A DNA stretch of 64,000 nt from Deinococci bacterium (lineage in GTDB: Bacteria > Deinococcota > Deinococci > Deinococcales > Trueperaceae): contig JASBRS010000093.1 in NCBI GenBank assembly GCA_030149325.1, forward strand, positions 1 to 64,000, in the 5' to 3' direction. The position numbers and the translations under genes were made by a program. Each line of letters begins with the position of its first letter. The first letter of the stretch is position 1. The notes beneath the pieces were generated by a model, which saw nothing but the letters and a program-made list of their open reading frames with translations, was not told where the DNA came from and did not search any database. This document shows positions 34,741-42,842 of the stretch, in pieces.

Positions 34741-36291
34741 GTGCCCTCGGGCGGTTTCCCCTTCGCCAGCTACCGGGAAGGTCAACGGGAGGCGCTCGAG
34801 GCGGCACGCGAGGCCTTCGACGACGGCAAGCGTTTCGTGGTCATCGAAGCGCCCACCGGCGCCGGCAAGTCGGCGATCGCGGTGGCGCTCGCGCGCGAGG
34901 CCGGCTCGAGCTACGTGCTCACCGCTCAGAAGGTCCTCCAGCAGCAGTACCATCGTGATTTCCCCGAGCTCGCCCTGATGAAGGGGCGCAGCAACTACCC
35001 CTGCCTGGTGGCCCCCACCCATGCCGCGGCCGCGCCCTGCCTGACGGGCCGGCGCTTCCCCGCCTGCGACGACTGCCCCTACTTCGTGGCCAAGGACGTC
35101 GCCATGGCCGCCTCGGCGGTGACGCTGAACTACGCCTACTACCTCGCCGAGCTGAACTACGCCGGCGGCTTCCGCGACCGCGAGCTGCTGGTGCTCGACG
35201 AGGCGCACAACGCCGAGGGCGCGCTGATGGGCTTCGTGCAGGTGACGCTGGGCGAGGCGTGGCTGGCTCGGGCGGGCATCACGCGGCGCCTGCCGCCGCC
35301 CCTCGGCGACGAGGCCTACTTCGACTTCGCCGAGGACCTGGTGCCCGAGCTGCTGGAGCGCGGCCGCGAGCTCGATAGCGAGCTGCGCTCGGGCGATCTC
35401 CCGGAGGCGGCGACGCTGGCGCGACTGCAGGCCAAGCAGTGGCTCGACACGCAGCTGGCCCGGCTCGAGCTGCTGGTGGGCAGCCGCGACGAGGACGGCG
35501 TCGATTGGGTGGTCGAGCGGCGCCGCGCGCCCAACGGCGAGAGCCTGGAGTTCAAGCCCGTGGAGGTGGCACCGTTCGCGGAGCCGCTGCTGTTCCGGGG
35601 CACGCGCAAGGTCCTGATGCTGTCGGCGACGGTGCTCGATCCGCGTACCTTCCTGCGCGGGCTGGGCATCGAGGAGGACGACGCCGCCGTCATCCGCACC
35701 CCCTCGAGCTTCCCTCCGGAGAACCGCCCGCTGGTGTTGCAGCCGGTGACGCGCCTCACCCGCCACCACCTGGCCGCCGGCCTGCCCAAGCTCGTCGACG
35801 CCATCGCCGAGCTGTTTGAGCGCCACGCCGACGAGAAGGGGGTCATCCACGCGCACTCCTACCGCATCGCGCGGGCGATCGAGCAGGGCCTGCCCGAGGA
35901 GCATCGCTGGCGGGTGGTCACGCACCACGACGCGGCCGAGCGCGATGCCGCCCTGGAGGCGCACCTGGCGTCGGACGAGCCGACCGTTCTGCTCTCCCCG
36001 AGCATGACCGAGGGCATCGACCTGGTCGAGGACCTGGCGCGCTGGCAGGTGCTGTGCAAGGTCCCCTACCCGTACCTGGGGGACCCGCAGGTGGCTCGGC
36101 GCATGGAGCGCGATCCCGGCTGGTACGACTGGCGTACCTGCCTGAGCATCGTCCAGGCCTACGGCCGTTCGGTGCGGAGCGAGGACGACTACGCGGTGAC
36201 CTACCTGCTGGACGCCGACTTCCCGGGCTACCTACGGCGGCAGCGCGCTCGACTGCCGGGCTGGTTCCTGGAGGCGTTCCGGGAGGCCTAG
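34741..36291 (+). CDS. DinG/XPD-type ATP-dependent DNA helicase
   Basis: Superfamily 2 helicase (516 aa) of the Rad3/XPD group, which unwinds DNA 5' to 3' during repair. Walker A is APTGAGKSAIA (around residue 40), the Walker B/DEAH box is LVLDEAHNAEG (around 150), and between them four cysteines (C-x11-C-x8-C-x2-C) are placed to bind the 4Fe-4S cluster of the family. Later motifs include VLMLSATVLDP, LLSPSMTEGIDL and SIVQAYGRSVRS (arginine finger, around 475). There is no exonuclease or extra C-terminal domain. The start is taken after the -10 element. Confidence 0.9.
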   Translation: MPSGGFPFASYREGQREALEAAREAFDDGKRFVVIEAPTGAGKSAIAVALAREAGSSYVLTAQKVLQQQYHRDFPELALMKGRSNYPCLVAPTHAAAAPCLTGRRFPACDDCPYFVAKDVAMAASAVTLNYAYYLAELNYAGGFRDRELLVLDEAHNAEGALMGFVQVTLGEAWLARAGITRRLPPPLGDEAYFDFAEDLVPELLERGRELDSELRSGDLPEAATLARLQAKQWLDTQLARLELLVGSRDEDGVDWVVERRRAPNGESLEFKPVEVAPFAEPLLFRGTRKVLMLSATVLDPRTFLRGLGIEEDDAAVIRTPSSFPPENRPLVLQPVTRLTRHHLAAGLPKLVDAIAELFERHADEKGVIHAHSYRIARAIEQGLPEEHRWRVVTHHDAAERDAALEAHLASDEPTVLLSPSMTEGIDLVEDLARWQVLCKVPYPYLGDPQVARRMERDPGWYDWRTCLSIVQAYGRSVRSEDDYAVTYLLDADFPGYLRRQRARLPGWFLEAFREA

Positions 36292-36309
36292 GGGGGAAGC
36301 TCGGGGTGG

Positions 36310-37482
36310 CTAGAAGCCGTCGGCGTTGGCGTGGAACACCGGCTGGGCGCGGGTGAGCTCGGCCAGGGCCCACAGCGGCTCGGTGCGGCCGCGGGCGCGA
36401 CCGTCGGCCAGCAGGGTCTCCGGCGTGGCGGCGTGCCCCAGCAGGGCGGCCAGCGCGCGTACGTCGAGCGCGGCATCGGCCTGGCTGCGGCGGCTGCGCT
36501 CGAGGTGGCAACCGTCGGGGGAGAGGCTGACCTCGAAGGTCCCGTCGTTCCAGGGGCACATCGCGTCGCTCACCTCGAGGGTCCAGCGCTGGCTCGTCGC
36601 CGCGCGCAGCGGCGCCAGGGCGGCCGCCAGGTCGACCACCCGGAGCTGCACCAGCGGCGAGCGCACGCCGTGGCGCGCCTGGGTATCGCTGAGCAGCGCG
36701 TCGCCCGGAGGGAGGTGGATGCGCACGTGCTGCGTCTGCCCCCGGAACGATGCCAGGAGCCGCCACAGCCGCTCGCGCCCCGCCGCCGTGGCGTAGCCGT
36801 AGTCGTCGGCGAACAGCGTGGTGGTGCTGTCGTTGCTCAGGTGGAACACCAGGTAGGCGTCCTCGAGCAGGTAGACGCGGCGCGGCGTGCTCCACCACGG
36901 CTGCACGAGGTCGCGCCAGGCGTCGCCGACCCCGCTCCGACGGCTGAAGGCCAGGCTGTAGCGCCGTGCGAAGGCTTCGTGAACGGGCTTCAGCTCCGAC
37001 CAGCGATCGGCTGGCAGGTTCTCGGCGGCCGGCGGGTCCCCACCCCCGAACCAGGCGGGCGGGACCTCGACCATGTGGCCGTTGGGCAGGCTCTGGAAGC
37101 CGTAGCGGCCGTAGAAGAACGGATCGAACGGGTGCTCCGCGCACCAGCCGACGCCCTGCTCGTGCAGGCGCTCGAAGCCGTGCTGCAGCAGCGCCACCAC
37201 GTGGCCCTGGCGCCGTGCCCAGGGGTAGGTGGCGACGCTGGCCAGGCCGCCGATCCGGTGCCGGACACCGCCGATCCACGCCTCGAAGTCCCGCATCGTG
37301 GCCGCACTCGCCAGCCGGCCGTCCTGGAAGCGCGCCGTCGTCTCGGGCAGGCGCAGGCGCAGGCGCTCGCGCAGGGCCGAGGCGTCGCCGTTCGGGGCGG
37401 GCCCGAAGGCCAGCGTCAGCAGGTCGGTGAGCGCATCGAGGTGTTCCTCCCCGACGCTCGCCAGGGTGGATGTCGCGCTCAC
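36310..37482 (-). CDS. Eis-like GNAT acetyltransferase with SCP2 C-terminal domain
   Basis: Three-part protein (390 aa): an N-terminal GNAT domain (GGLASVATYPWARRQGHVVA, around residues 75-95, holds the acetyl-CoA loop), a second GNAT-like half, and a C-terminal sterol-carrier-like domain (WTLEVSDAMCPWNDGTFEVS, around 300). This is the plan of Eis enzymes, which acetylate several amines of aminoglycosides and similar polyamines. The natural substrate here is unknown. The GTG start overlaps the stop of the Lrp-family gene (GTGA), so the two are coupled and this protein is likely made together with that regulator. Confidence 0.82.
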   Translation of the reverse strand: MSATSTLASVGEEHLDALTDLLTLAFGPAPNGDASALRERLRLRLPETTARFQDGRLASAATMRDFEAWIGGVRHRIGGLASVATYPWARRQGHVVALLQHGFERLHEQGVGWCAEHPFDPFFYGRYGFQSLPNGHMVEVPPAWFGGGDPPAAENLPADRWSELKPVHEAFARRYSLAFSRRSGVGDAWRDLVQPWWSTPRRVYLLEDAYLVFHLSNDSTTTLFADDYGYATAAGRERLWRLLASFRGQTQHVRIHLPPGDALLSDTQARHGVRSPLVQLRVVDLAAALAPLRAATSQRWTLEVSDAMCPWNDGTFEVSLSPDGCHLERSRRSQADAALDVRALAALLGHAATPETLLADGRARGRTEPLWALAELTRAQPVFHANADGF

Positions 37483-37940
37483 GGTGCCTCGAACGGGAGG
37501 TACATCGGACGCTCCGCGTTGGTACGCAACACCATCGTCGTCTCCGTGCGCTCGACGCCCTCGAGCATGAACAGCCGGTCGAGGAAGCCATCGAGCGCCT
37601 GCGTCGAGGGCACGCGCACCTTGGCGACGTAGGAGTACGTCCCCGCCACGGCGTGCAGCTCCTCGATCTCGGGCAGGCTCAGCAGGCGGTCCACCAGTCC
37701 CTGGCCGGGCTTGCGGGGCTGCGGCGAGATCGCCACGAAGGCGCAGATCGGCAGGCCCACGCGATCGGGCTCGAGCACCGCCCGGTAGCCGCGGATGACC
37801 CCCGCCTGCTCGAGCTTGCGGATGCGCTCGCCCACCGCCGGCGCCGACAGGCCGACGGCCTTGGCGATGCTGGCGTGCGAGGCGCGTCCGTCCTCGCGCA
37901 GGATGTGGAGGATGCTGCGGTCGACGGCATCGAAGTCCAT
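37479..37940 (-). CDS. Lrp/AsnC-family transcriptional regulator
   Basis: Amino-acid-responsive regulator (153 aa): helix-turn-helix DFDAVDRSILHILREDGRAS to GLSAPAVGERIRKLEQAGVI (residues about 2-50), then a RAM ligand-binding domain (ICAFVAISPQPRK, VAGTYSYVAKVRV). It is first in a two-gene operon with the Eis-like acetyltransferase, suggesting that it senses a substrate or product of that enzyme. I found no clear -10 at leaderless spacing; TACGCT stands 9 nt before the ATG. Confidence 0.9.
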   Translation of the reverse strand: MDFDAVDRSILHILREDGRASHASIAKAVGLSAPAVGERIRKLEQAGVIRGYRAVLEPDRVGLPICAFVAISPQPRKPGQGLVDRLLSLPEIEELHAVAGTYSYVAKVRVPSTQALDGFLDRLFMLEGVERTETTMVLRTNAERPMYLPFEAP

Positions 37941-38048
37941 AGCCGGGCCAGCGTAGCATGGGCCCCCACCCCCCGAGGACGCCGGTGCCCACCGCGGGCG
38001 GGCGCTGCGTGCGAGGGCGGCAGGTGCGTCCCGAGCGGCATCCCCTGG

Positions 38049-38054
38049 TATCGT
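38049..38054 (+). promoter_or_regulatory. -10 element of the YmdB-type gene
   Basis: TATCGT, 5 nt before GTG at 38060, which decides between two overlapping GTGs. Confidence 0.45.
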
Positions 38055-38059
38055 GCCGT

Positions 38060-38836
38060 GTGCGCGTCCTGTTCATCGGCGATATCTTCGCGACCCCGGG
38101 GATGAAGGCGGCCCTGGCCTACCTGGCCCAGGCCCGCGAGGAGTACGACTTCATCGTGGCCAACGGCGAGAACGCGGCCGGCGGTTTCGGGATCACCCGA
38201 CGGCACTTCCAGCAGCTCCGCAACGCCGGCGTCGACGTGGTCACGCTCGGCAACCACGGCTGGGACCAGGCTGAGGCCCTGGAGCTGGCGGAGGAGACGC
38301 CGCGCCTCATCCGGCCGGCCAACTACCCGCCCGGCACGCCCGGGGTGGGATCGGCCAGCTTCGAGGCCCGCAACGGCGAGCGCATCACCGTCACGCAGGT
38401 GATGGGTCGGGTGTTCATGGACCCGCTCGACGATCCCTTCCGCGCCGTCGACGCCGTGCTGGAGGGCGTGCCGGAGGGGGAGGCCGTGGTGGTGGACGTG
38501 CACGCCGAGGCCACCAGCGAGAAACGGGTGATGGCCTACCACCTCGCCGGGCGCGTCAGCGCCGTCATCGGGACCCACACCCACGTGCAGACGGCCGACG
38601 AGACCATCGTGCGGGGCACCGCCACCATCACCGACGCGGGCATGACCGGGGTGCAGGCGTCGTCGATCGGCATGGCGTTCGAGGCCGTTCACGCGCGCTT
38701 CGTGCACAAGCTGCCGCGTCGCTACACGCCGGCCGACGGCAAGGGCACCCTGTGCGGGGTGGTGCTCGAGCTGGAGGGCAAGCGGGCCCGGTCGATCCGG
38801 CGCCTGCGCTGGCCCGGGGCCGACGAGGCCGCTTGA
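38060..38836 (+). CDS. YmdB/TIGR00282-type metallophosphoesterase
   Basis: Protein of 258 aa in the family that includes YmdB of Bacillus and DR1281 of Deinococcus radiodurans, phosphodiesterases active on 2',3'-cyclic nucleotides. Di-metal ligands are spread over MRVLFIGDIFATPGM (D8), IVANGENAAGGFG (N39, E40 region), VTLGNHGWD (around residue 65), VVVDVHAEATSEK (around 150) and VIGTHTHVQTAD (around 175). The very short N-terminus is right for the family. It probably acts in RNA turnover or signalling. Transcribed alone, just ahead of ppc. Confidence 0.88.
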   Translation: MRVLFIGDIFATPGMKAALAYLAQAREEYDFIVANGENAAGGFGITRRHFQQLRNAGVDVVTLGNHGWDQAEALELAEETPRLIRPANYPPGTPGVGSASFEARNGERITVTQVMGRVFMDPLDDPFRAVDAVLEGVPEGEAVVVDVHAEATSEKRVMAYHLAGRVSAVIGTHTHVQTADETIVRGTATITDAGMTGVQASSIGMAFEAVHARFVHKLPRRYTPADGKGTLCGVVLELEGKRARSIRRLRWPGADEAA

Positions 38837-38877
38837 TGGCGTCGGGAGGGCGTCGGGGGATGCGCCCCGGGGCACGG

Positions 38878-38883
38878 TAGAAT
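38878..38883 (+). promoter_or_regulatory. -10 element of ppc
   Basis: TAGAAT, 7 nt before the GTG start. Confidence 0.55.
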
Positions 38884-38890
38884 CCAGCCC

Positions 38891-41608
38891 GTGGAGCCCA
38901 TCGCCAGCGATCACGAGGACGCCTTCGCGCAACTGAGGGCCGACGTCGGGTTCCTGGGCAGCGCCTTGGGGAGCGTGCTCCGCGAGCTCGAAGGCGAGCG
39001 CCTGTTCGACCTGGTGGAGGCCGTGCGGGCCGACACCAAGCGCCGCCGTAGCGGCGACGAGGAGGCGGCCGACGACCTCCGGGAGCGCATCGCGGGGCTC
39101 GATCTGCCCACCGCCGAGCGGCTGCTGCGGGCCTTCACCGTCTACTTCCAGCTCATCAACCTGGCCGAGGAGATCCACCGCGTACGCGTCAACCGCCTGC
39201 GCGAGGCGCGCGCTACGCCCGAATCCCCGCGACCGGAGTCGGTGGCGGCGGCGGTGGCCAGCCTCAAGCAGCAGGGGTGGACGCGCGCCCAGGTGCGCGC
39301 CTTCATGGAGGGGCTGGACGTGCGCCTGACGCTGACGGCGCACCCCACCGAGGTGAAGCGCTACACCGTCCGCCTCAAGCTCGAACGCATCGCCAACGCG
39401 CTGCGCCAGCTCGGGGAGCGGGCGCTCTCGCCGCAGCAGGAGGAGCGCCTGAGGCGCGAGCTGTTCGCCGAGATCGAAACCCTGTGGCAGACGCGCGAGC
39501 TGTTCGCGGTGAAGCCGTCGGTGCTCGACGAGGTCAAGAGCGCGCTGTACTACTTCCGCCGCTCGCTGCTCGACGCCATCCCGCGCCTGATGCAGGACAT
39601 GGAGGACGCGCTCGACGCCGCCTTCGGCCCGGTACCGGGACCGCCCCTGCCCACCGTGATCGGCTTCCGTTCGTGGATCGGCGGCGATCGCGACGGCAAC
39701 CCGTTCGTGACGCCCGAGGTCATGCGCGAGGCCACCACCCTGCAGGCCGAGGTGGCGCTCGACGCCTACCTGGCCGACGTCGACGGGCTGGTCCAGCGCC
39801 TGTCGCTGTGGGAGCGGCGCGTCACCCTGACCCAGAAGTTCCGCGAGGACCTGGCCGAGCTGGCCCGCACCGAGGGCGCCCCGTCGCGCTTCACCGGCGA
39901 GCCCTACCGTCAGAAGCTCGCCCACGTGCACCGTTTCCTGGAGCGGGAGCGCGCCGCGCTGCGCAACCCGTCGGCCGAGGGCTATCCCGGCGGGGCGCGG
40001 CGCCTGCTCGACGACCTGAGGCTGGTGGAGAGCACCCTCGAGCGGGGCCAGGGCCACCGTGCCGCCCGCGCCTTCGTCCGGCCCGTGCTGTACCGGGCGG
40101 CGGCGTTCCGCTTCGATCTCGCCCCGCTCGACCTGCGGGAGCACTCCGGCGTGCACGAGCGGGCGCTCGGCCAGCTGCTGCGCTACGCCGGCGTGGTCGA
40201 CGACTACGCCGCGCTCGACGAGGAGGCGCGCGTCGCCCTGCTGGCCCGCGAGCTCGCCTCGCCCCGGCCGCTGGCGCCGCCGGCGGTGGCGCTCGGGGAC
40301 GAGGCCGATCGGGCGCTGGCCTTCCTGGCCGAGGTCCGCCGTACCCAGCGGCACTTCGGCGAGGAGGCCTTCGGCAGCTACGTGGTCAGCATGACCGAGG
40401 GCGTCTCCGACGTCCTCGAGGTGCTGGTCCTGGCGAAGCAGGCGGGGGTCCGGGCCATCGACGCCACCCCGCTGTTCGAGACCGAGGCCGACCTGCGGGC
40501 CGCGCCCGAGGTGATGGCGCGGCTGTTCGAGCTCCCGGAGTACCGCCGTCACGTCGAGCGTCGCGGAATCCAGGAGGTCATGATCGGCTACTCCGATTCC
40601 AACAAGGACGCCGGCTTCCTGGCCGCCAACTGGGCGCTGTACCGGGCGCAGGCGGGGGTGGCGCGGGTGTGCCGCGAGGCGGGGGTGCCGCTGCGCATCT
40701 TCCACGGGCGCGGCACCAGCATCGGGCGCGGCGGCGGCCCCACCGGCCAGGCCATCCTGGCGCAGCCGCCGGGCAGCTTGGGCGGCCGCATGCGCATCAC
40801 CGAGCAGGGCGAGGCGCTCGCCGATCGCTACGCCGACCCCGACCTCGCCCACCGCCACCTCGAGCAGGTGGCCCACGCCTTCATCGAGTCCTCGGCCCGC
40901 GACGCCGGACCCCTGCCCGAGCTCCCGCAGCGCTACCAGGACGCCATGGAGACGGCGTCGGCCGCCGCGCGCCGGCGCTACCGCGGCCTGCTCGAGAGCG
41001 AGGGCTTCCTCGACTTCTTCCACACCGTCACCCCGATCGAGGAGATCAGCCGTCTGGACATCGGCTCGCGACCCGCTCGCCGGCGCGGCGAGAAGTCGCT
41101 GAGGAACCTGCGGGCCATCCCCTGGGTGTTCTCCTGGACGCAGTGCCGCGCCAACCTCCCGGGGTGGTTCGGCCTGGGCAGCGGGCTGGCGGCGCTGGAC
41201 GGCGAGCTGACCGCCGAGATGGTGCGCGAGTGGCCGTTCTTCCGCACCCTCATCGACTTCGCCCAGATGAGCCTCGCCAAGGCCGACCTGGACATCTTCG
41301 AGCACTACCTGGAGCTGGTCCCGCGCGAGCTGCGCGAGCGCTTCCGCCCGGTGATCCACGACGAGTACCGGCTCAGCGTCGAGCAGGTCGAGCGCGCCAC
41401 CGGCCACGCGCTGCTCGAGCACGACCCCACGCTCGCCCGCTCCATCGAGCTCCGCAACCCCTACGTCGACCCCATCAGCTACCTGCAGGTCGAGCTGCTC
41501 CGACGGCTTCGCGCCCTCCCTCCCGAGAGCCCGGAGCGCGAGGAGCTCGAGTACGCCGTGCTGGTGTCGTTGCTGGGAGTCGCTGCGGGGATGCGCAACA
41601 CGGGGTGA
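38891..41608 (+). CDS. ppc: phosphoenolpyruvate carboxylase
   Basis: Carboxylates PEP to oxaloacetate, refilling the TCA cycle (905 aa, normal length). Motifs: the catalytic histidine in LTAHPTEVKR (near residue 152), SWIGGDRDGNPFVT (around 260), GYSDSNKDAGFLAANW (around 565), the catalytic FHGRGTSIGRGGGP (around 605-618) and the C-terminal MRNTG, all intact. The GTG start is supported by its -10 element. A strong hairpin follows the stop. Confidence 0.97.
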   Translation: MEPIASDHEDAFAQLRADVGFLGSALGSVLRELEGERLFDLVEAVRADTKRRRSGDEEAADDLRERIAGLDLPTAERLLRAFTVYFQLINLAEEIHRVRVNRLREARATPESPRPESVAAAVASLKQQGWTRAQVRAFMEGLDVRLTLTAHPTEVKRYTVRLKLERIANALRQLGERALSPQQEERLRRELFAEIETLWQTRELFAVKPSVLDEVKSALYYFRRSLLDAIPRLMQDMEDALDAAFGPVPGPPLPTVIGFRSWIGGDRDGNPFVTPEVMREATTLQAEVALDAYLADVDGLVQRLSLWERRVTLTQKFREDLAELARTEGAPSRFTGEPYRQKLAHVHRFLERERAALRNPSAEGYPGGARRLLDDLRLVESTLERGQGHRAARAFVRPVLYRAAAFRFDLAPLDLREHSGVHERALGQLLRYAGVVDDYAALDEEARVALLARELASPRPLAPPAVALGDEADRALAFLAEVRRTQRHFGEEAFGSYVVSMTEGVSDVLEVLVLAKQAGVRAIDATPLFETEADLRAAPEVMARLFELPEYRRHVERRGIQEVMIGYSDSNKDAGFLAANWALYRAQAGVARVCREAGVPLRIFHGRGTSIGRGGGPTGQAILAQPPGSLGGRMRITEQGEALADRYADPDLAHRHLEQVAHAFIESSARDAGPLPELPQRYQDAMETASAAARRRYRGLLESEGFLDFFHTVTPIEEISRLDIGSRPARRRGEKSLRNLRAIPWVFSWTQCRANLPGWFGLGSGLAALDGELTAEMVREWPFFRTLIDFAQMSLAKADLDIFEHYLELVPRELRERFRPVIHDEYRLSVEQVERATGHALLEHDPTLARSIELRNPYVDPISYLQVELLRRLRALPPESPEREELEYAVLVSLLGVAAGMRNTG

Positions 41609-41613
41609 CAACG

Positions 41614-41637
41614 GCCGCCGGCCTGAAGGCCGGCGGC
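41614..41637 (+). terminator. intrinsic-type terminator after ppc
   Basis: Perfect 10-bp stem GCCGCCGGCC/GGCCGGCGGC with a TGAA tetraloop, 5 nt after the stop, followed by TTC. Confidence 0.7.
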
Positions 41638-41663
41638 TTCGTGAAGTCGCATGAAGCCTCTGG

Positions 41664-41669
41664 TATAAC
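41664..41669 (+). promoter_or_regulatory. -10 element of the exbB/tolQ operon
   Basis: TATAAC about 60 nt before the first gene; no good -35. A leadered mRNA would fit the strong ribosome binding site. Confidence 0.4.
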
Positions 41670-41730
41670 CGTCTCATGGCGTTCATGGCCCGGCCACCTA
41701 GGCTGGGAGCTCAACGATGAGGAGTCGTCC

Positions 41731-42420
41731 ATGAGTCTATTGATGAGCGGCGGACCCGTCCTGGTCGCGATCCTGCTCGTCTCGCTGTACGCCGTCTACC
41801 TGTTCTTCGAGCGCTTCTTCAAGCTGTCCAAGGAGAGGCTGGACAGCGACGTGCTGATGGGTCGCGTCAACGCCGCCGTACGCGAGCGCGACCTCGAGCT
41901 GGCGCTGGCCGCCTGCGAGCAGCACGGCGGTCCCGTCGCCCGCGTGCTCCGCGCCGCGCTGCTGCGCCTGCCCTACGGCCGCTCGGCCGTGGAGGCCGCC
42001 TTCCAGGAGGCCTCGCTGCAGGAGGAGCAGAACCTCACGCGGGGCTTGCGCCCGCTGGCCGCCATCGCCCAGATCGCTCCCATGCTAGGGCTGCTCGGGA
42101 CGGTCACCGGCATGATCCTGGCCTTCTCCGAGATCGCCAAGCAGGGCACCGGCAACCCCTCGGTGCTGGCCGACGGCATCGGCCAGGCGCTGGTGACCAC
42201 GGCGGCCGGTCTGATCGTCGCCATCCCCACCGTGATCGGCCAGAACTACCTCGCCAGTCGCGTCGACACCATCCTGATGGAGATCGACCGGCGCCGCGAG
42301 GAACTCATGGGCAACGTGGTGCAGGCGGTCGCGGCGCGCAAGGAGGAGACCGCCCGCGCCGATCCCGCCGCCGCCGAGCGGGAGTCCGCCTCGGTGAGCC
42401 GCGCGCCCTCGCAGGCCTAG
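41731..42420 (+). CDS. MotA/TolQ/ExbB proton-channel protein
   Basis: Proton-driven motor subunit (229 aa). An N-terminal helix (GGPVLVAILLVSLYAVYLFF) is followed by a cytoplasmic domain and then two helices around IAPMLGLLGTVTGMILAF and ALVTTAAGLIVAIPTVIG (around residues 115-175). This matches the three-helix plan and conserved G/T residues of TolQ and ExbB. With the ExbD/TolR gene 6 nt downstream it should use the proton gradient to drive the third gene's product. TolQ and ExbB cannot be told apart from sequence alone. ATG with GAGGAG upstream. Confidence 0.9.
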   Translation: MSLLMSGGPVLVAILLVSLYAVYLFFERFFKLSKERLDSDVLMGRVNAAVRERDLELALAACEQHGGPVARVLRAALLRLPYGRSAVEAAFQEASLQEEQNLTRGLRPLAAIAQIAPMLGLLGTVTGMILAFSEIAKQGTGNPSVLADGIGQALVTTAAGLIVAIPTVIGQNYLASRVDTILMEIDRRREELMGNVVQAVAARKEETARADPAAAERESASVSRAPSQA

Positions 42421-42426
42421 GCCGTC

Positions 42427-42834
42427 ATGCGCGAGTCACGCGGTCGCAGCCGCTTGAGGGCGTCGCCCTCCATCGATCTCACGCCGATGGTCGACGTGGT
42501 GTTCCTGCTGGTGATCTTCTTCATGGTGTCGACCACCTTCATCACCATGGAGACGGGGTTGCCGGTCGACCTGCCATCGGCGCAGACGGCCGTGGTGGAG
42601 CCGTCGTCGCTGCCGACCGTGACGATCACCAAGGACGACGCCATCTTCGTCGGCTCCACCCCGGTGACGGAGGCGCAGCTCGTCGACACGGTCCGCCGCG
42701 TGATGGCCGATAGCGGCTACACCACGGTCGTGCTCAGGGCCGACACCACCGTCGAGCACGGTCTGGTGGTGCGGGTCATGGACCTCATCAAGCAGGCGGG
42801 CGCCAAGCGCCTCGCCATCGCGACCGGCGGTTGA
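42427..42834 (+). CDS. ExbD/TolR biopolymer transport protein
   Basis: Partner of the ExbB/TolQ-like channel (135 aa). A short cytoplasmic start leads to one membrane helix (MVDVVFLLVIFFMVSTTF) with the proton-carrying aspartate (D in PMVDVVF, near residue 23). The periplasmic domain ends in the typical YTTVVLRADTTVEHGLVVRV and a final LAIATG strand. Six bases separate it from the gene before and 8 from the gene after, so the three are one operon. Confidence 0.92.
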   Translation: MRESRGRSRLRASPSIDLTPMVDVVFLLVIFFMVSTTFITMETGLPVDLPSAQTAVVEPSSLPTVTITKDDAIFVGSTPVTEAQLVDTVRRVMADSGYTTVVLRADTTVEHGLVVRVMDLIKQAGAKRLAIATGG

Positions 42835-42842
42835 GGCGGGGC

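Noticed and set aside
37679-41686. A 1335-codon open frame on the minus strand
   Set aside because: It is the antisense shadow of ppc and its neighbours; the protein is low complexity with no motif, and ppc on the plus strand is complete and highly conserved.
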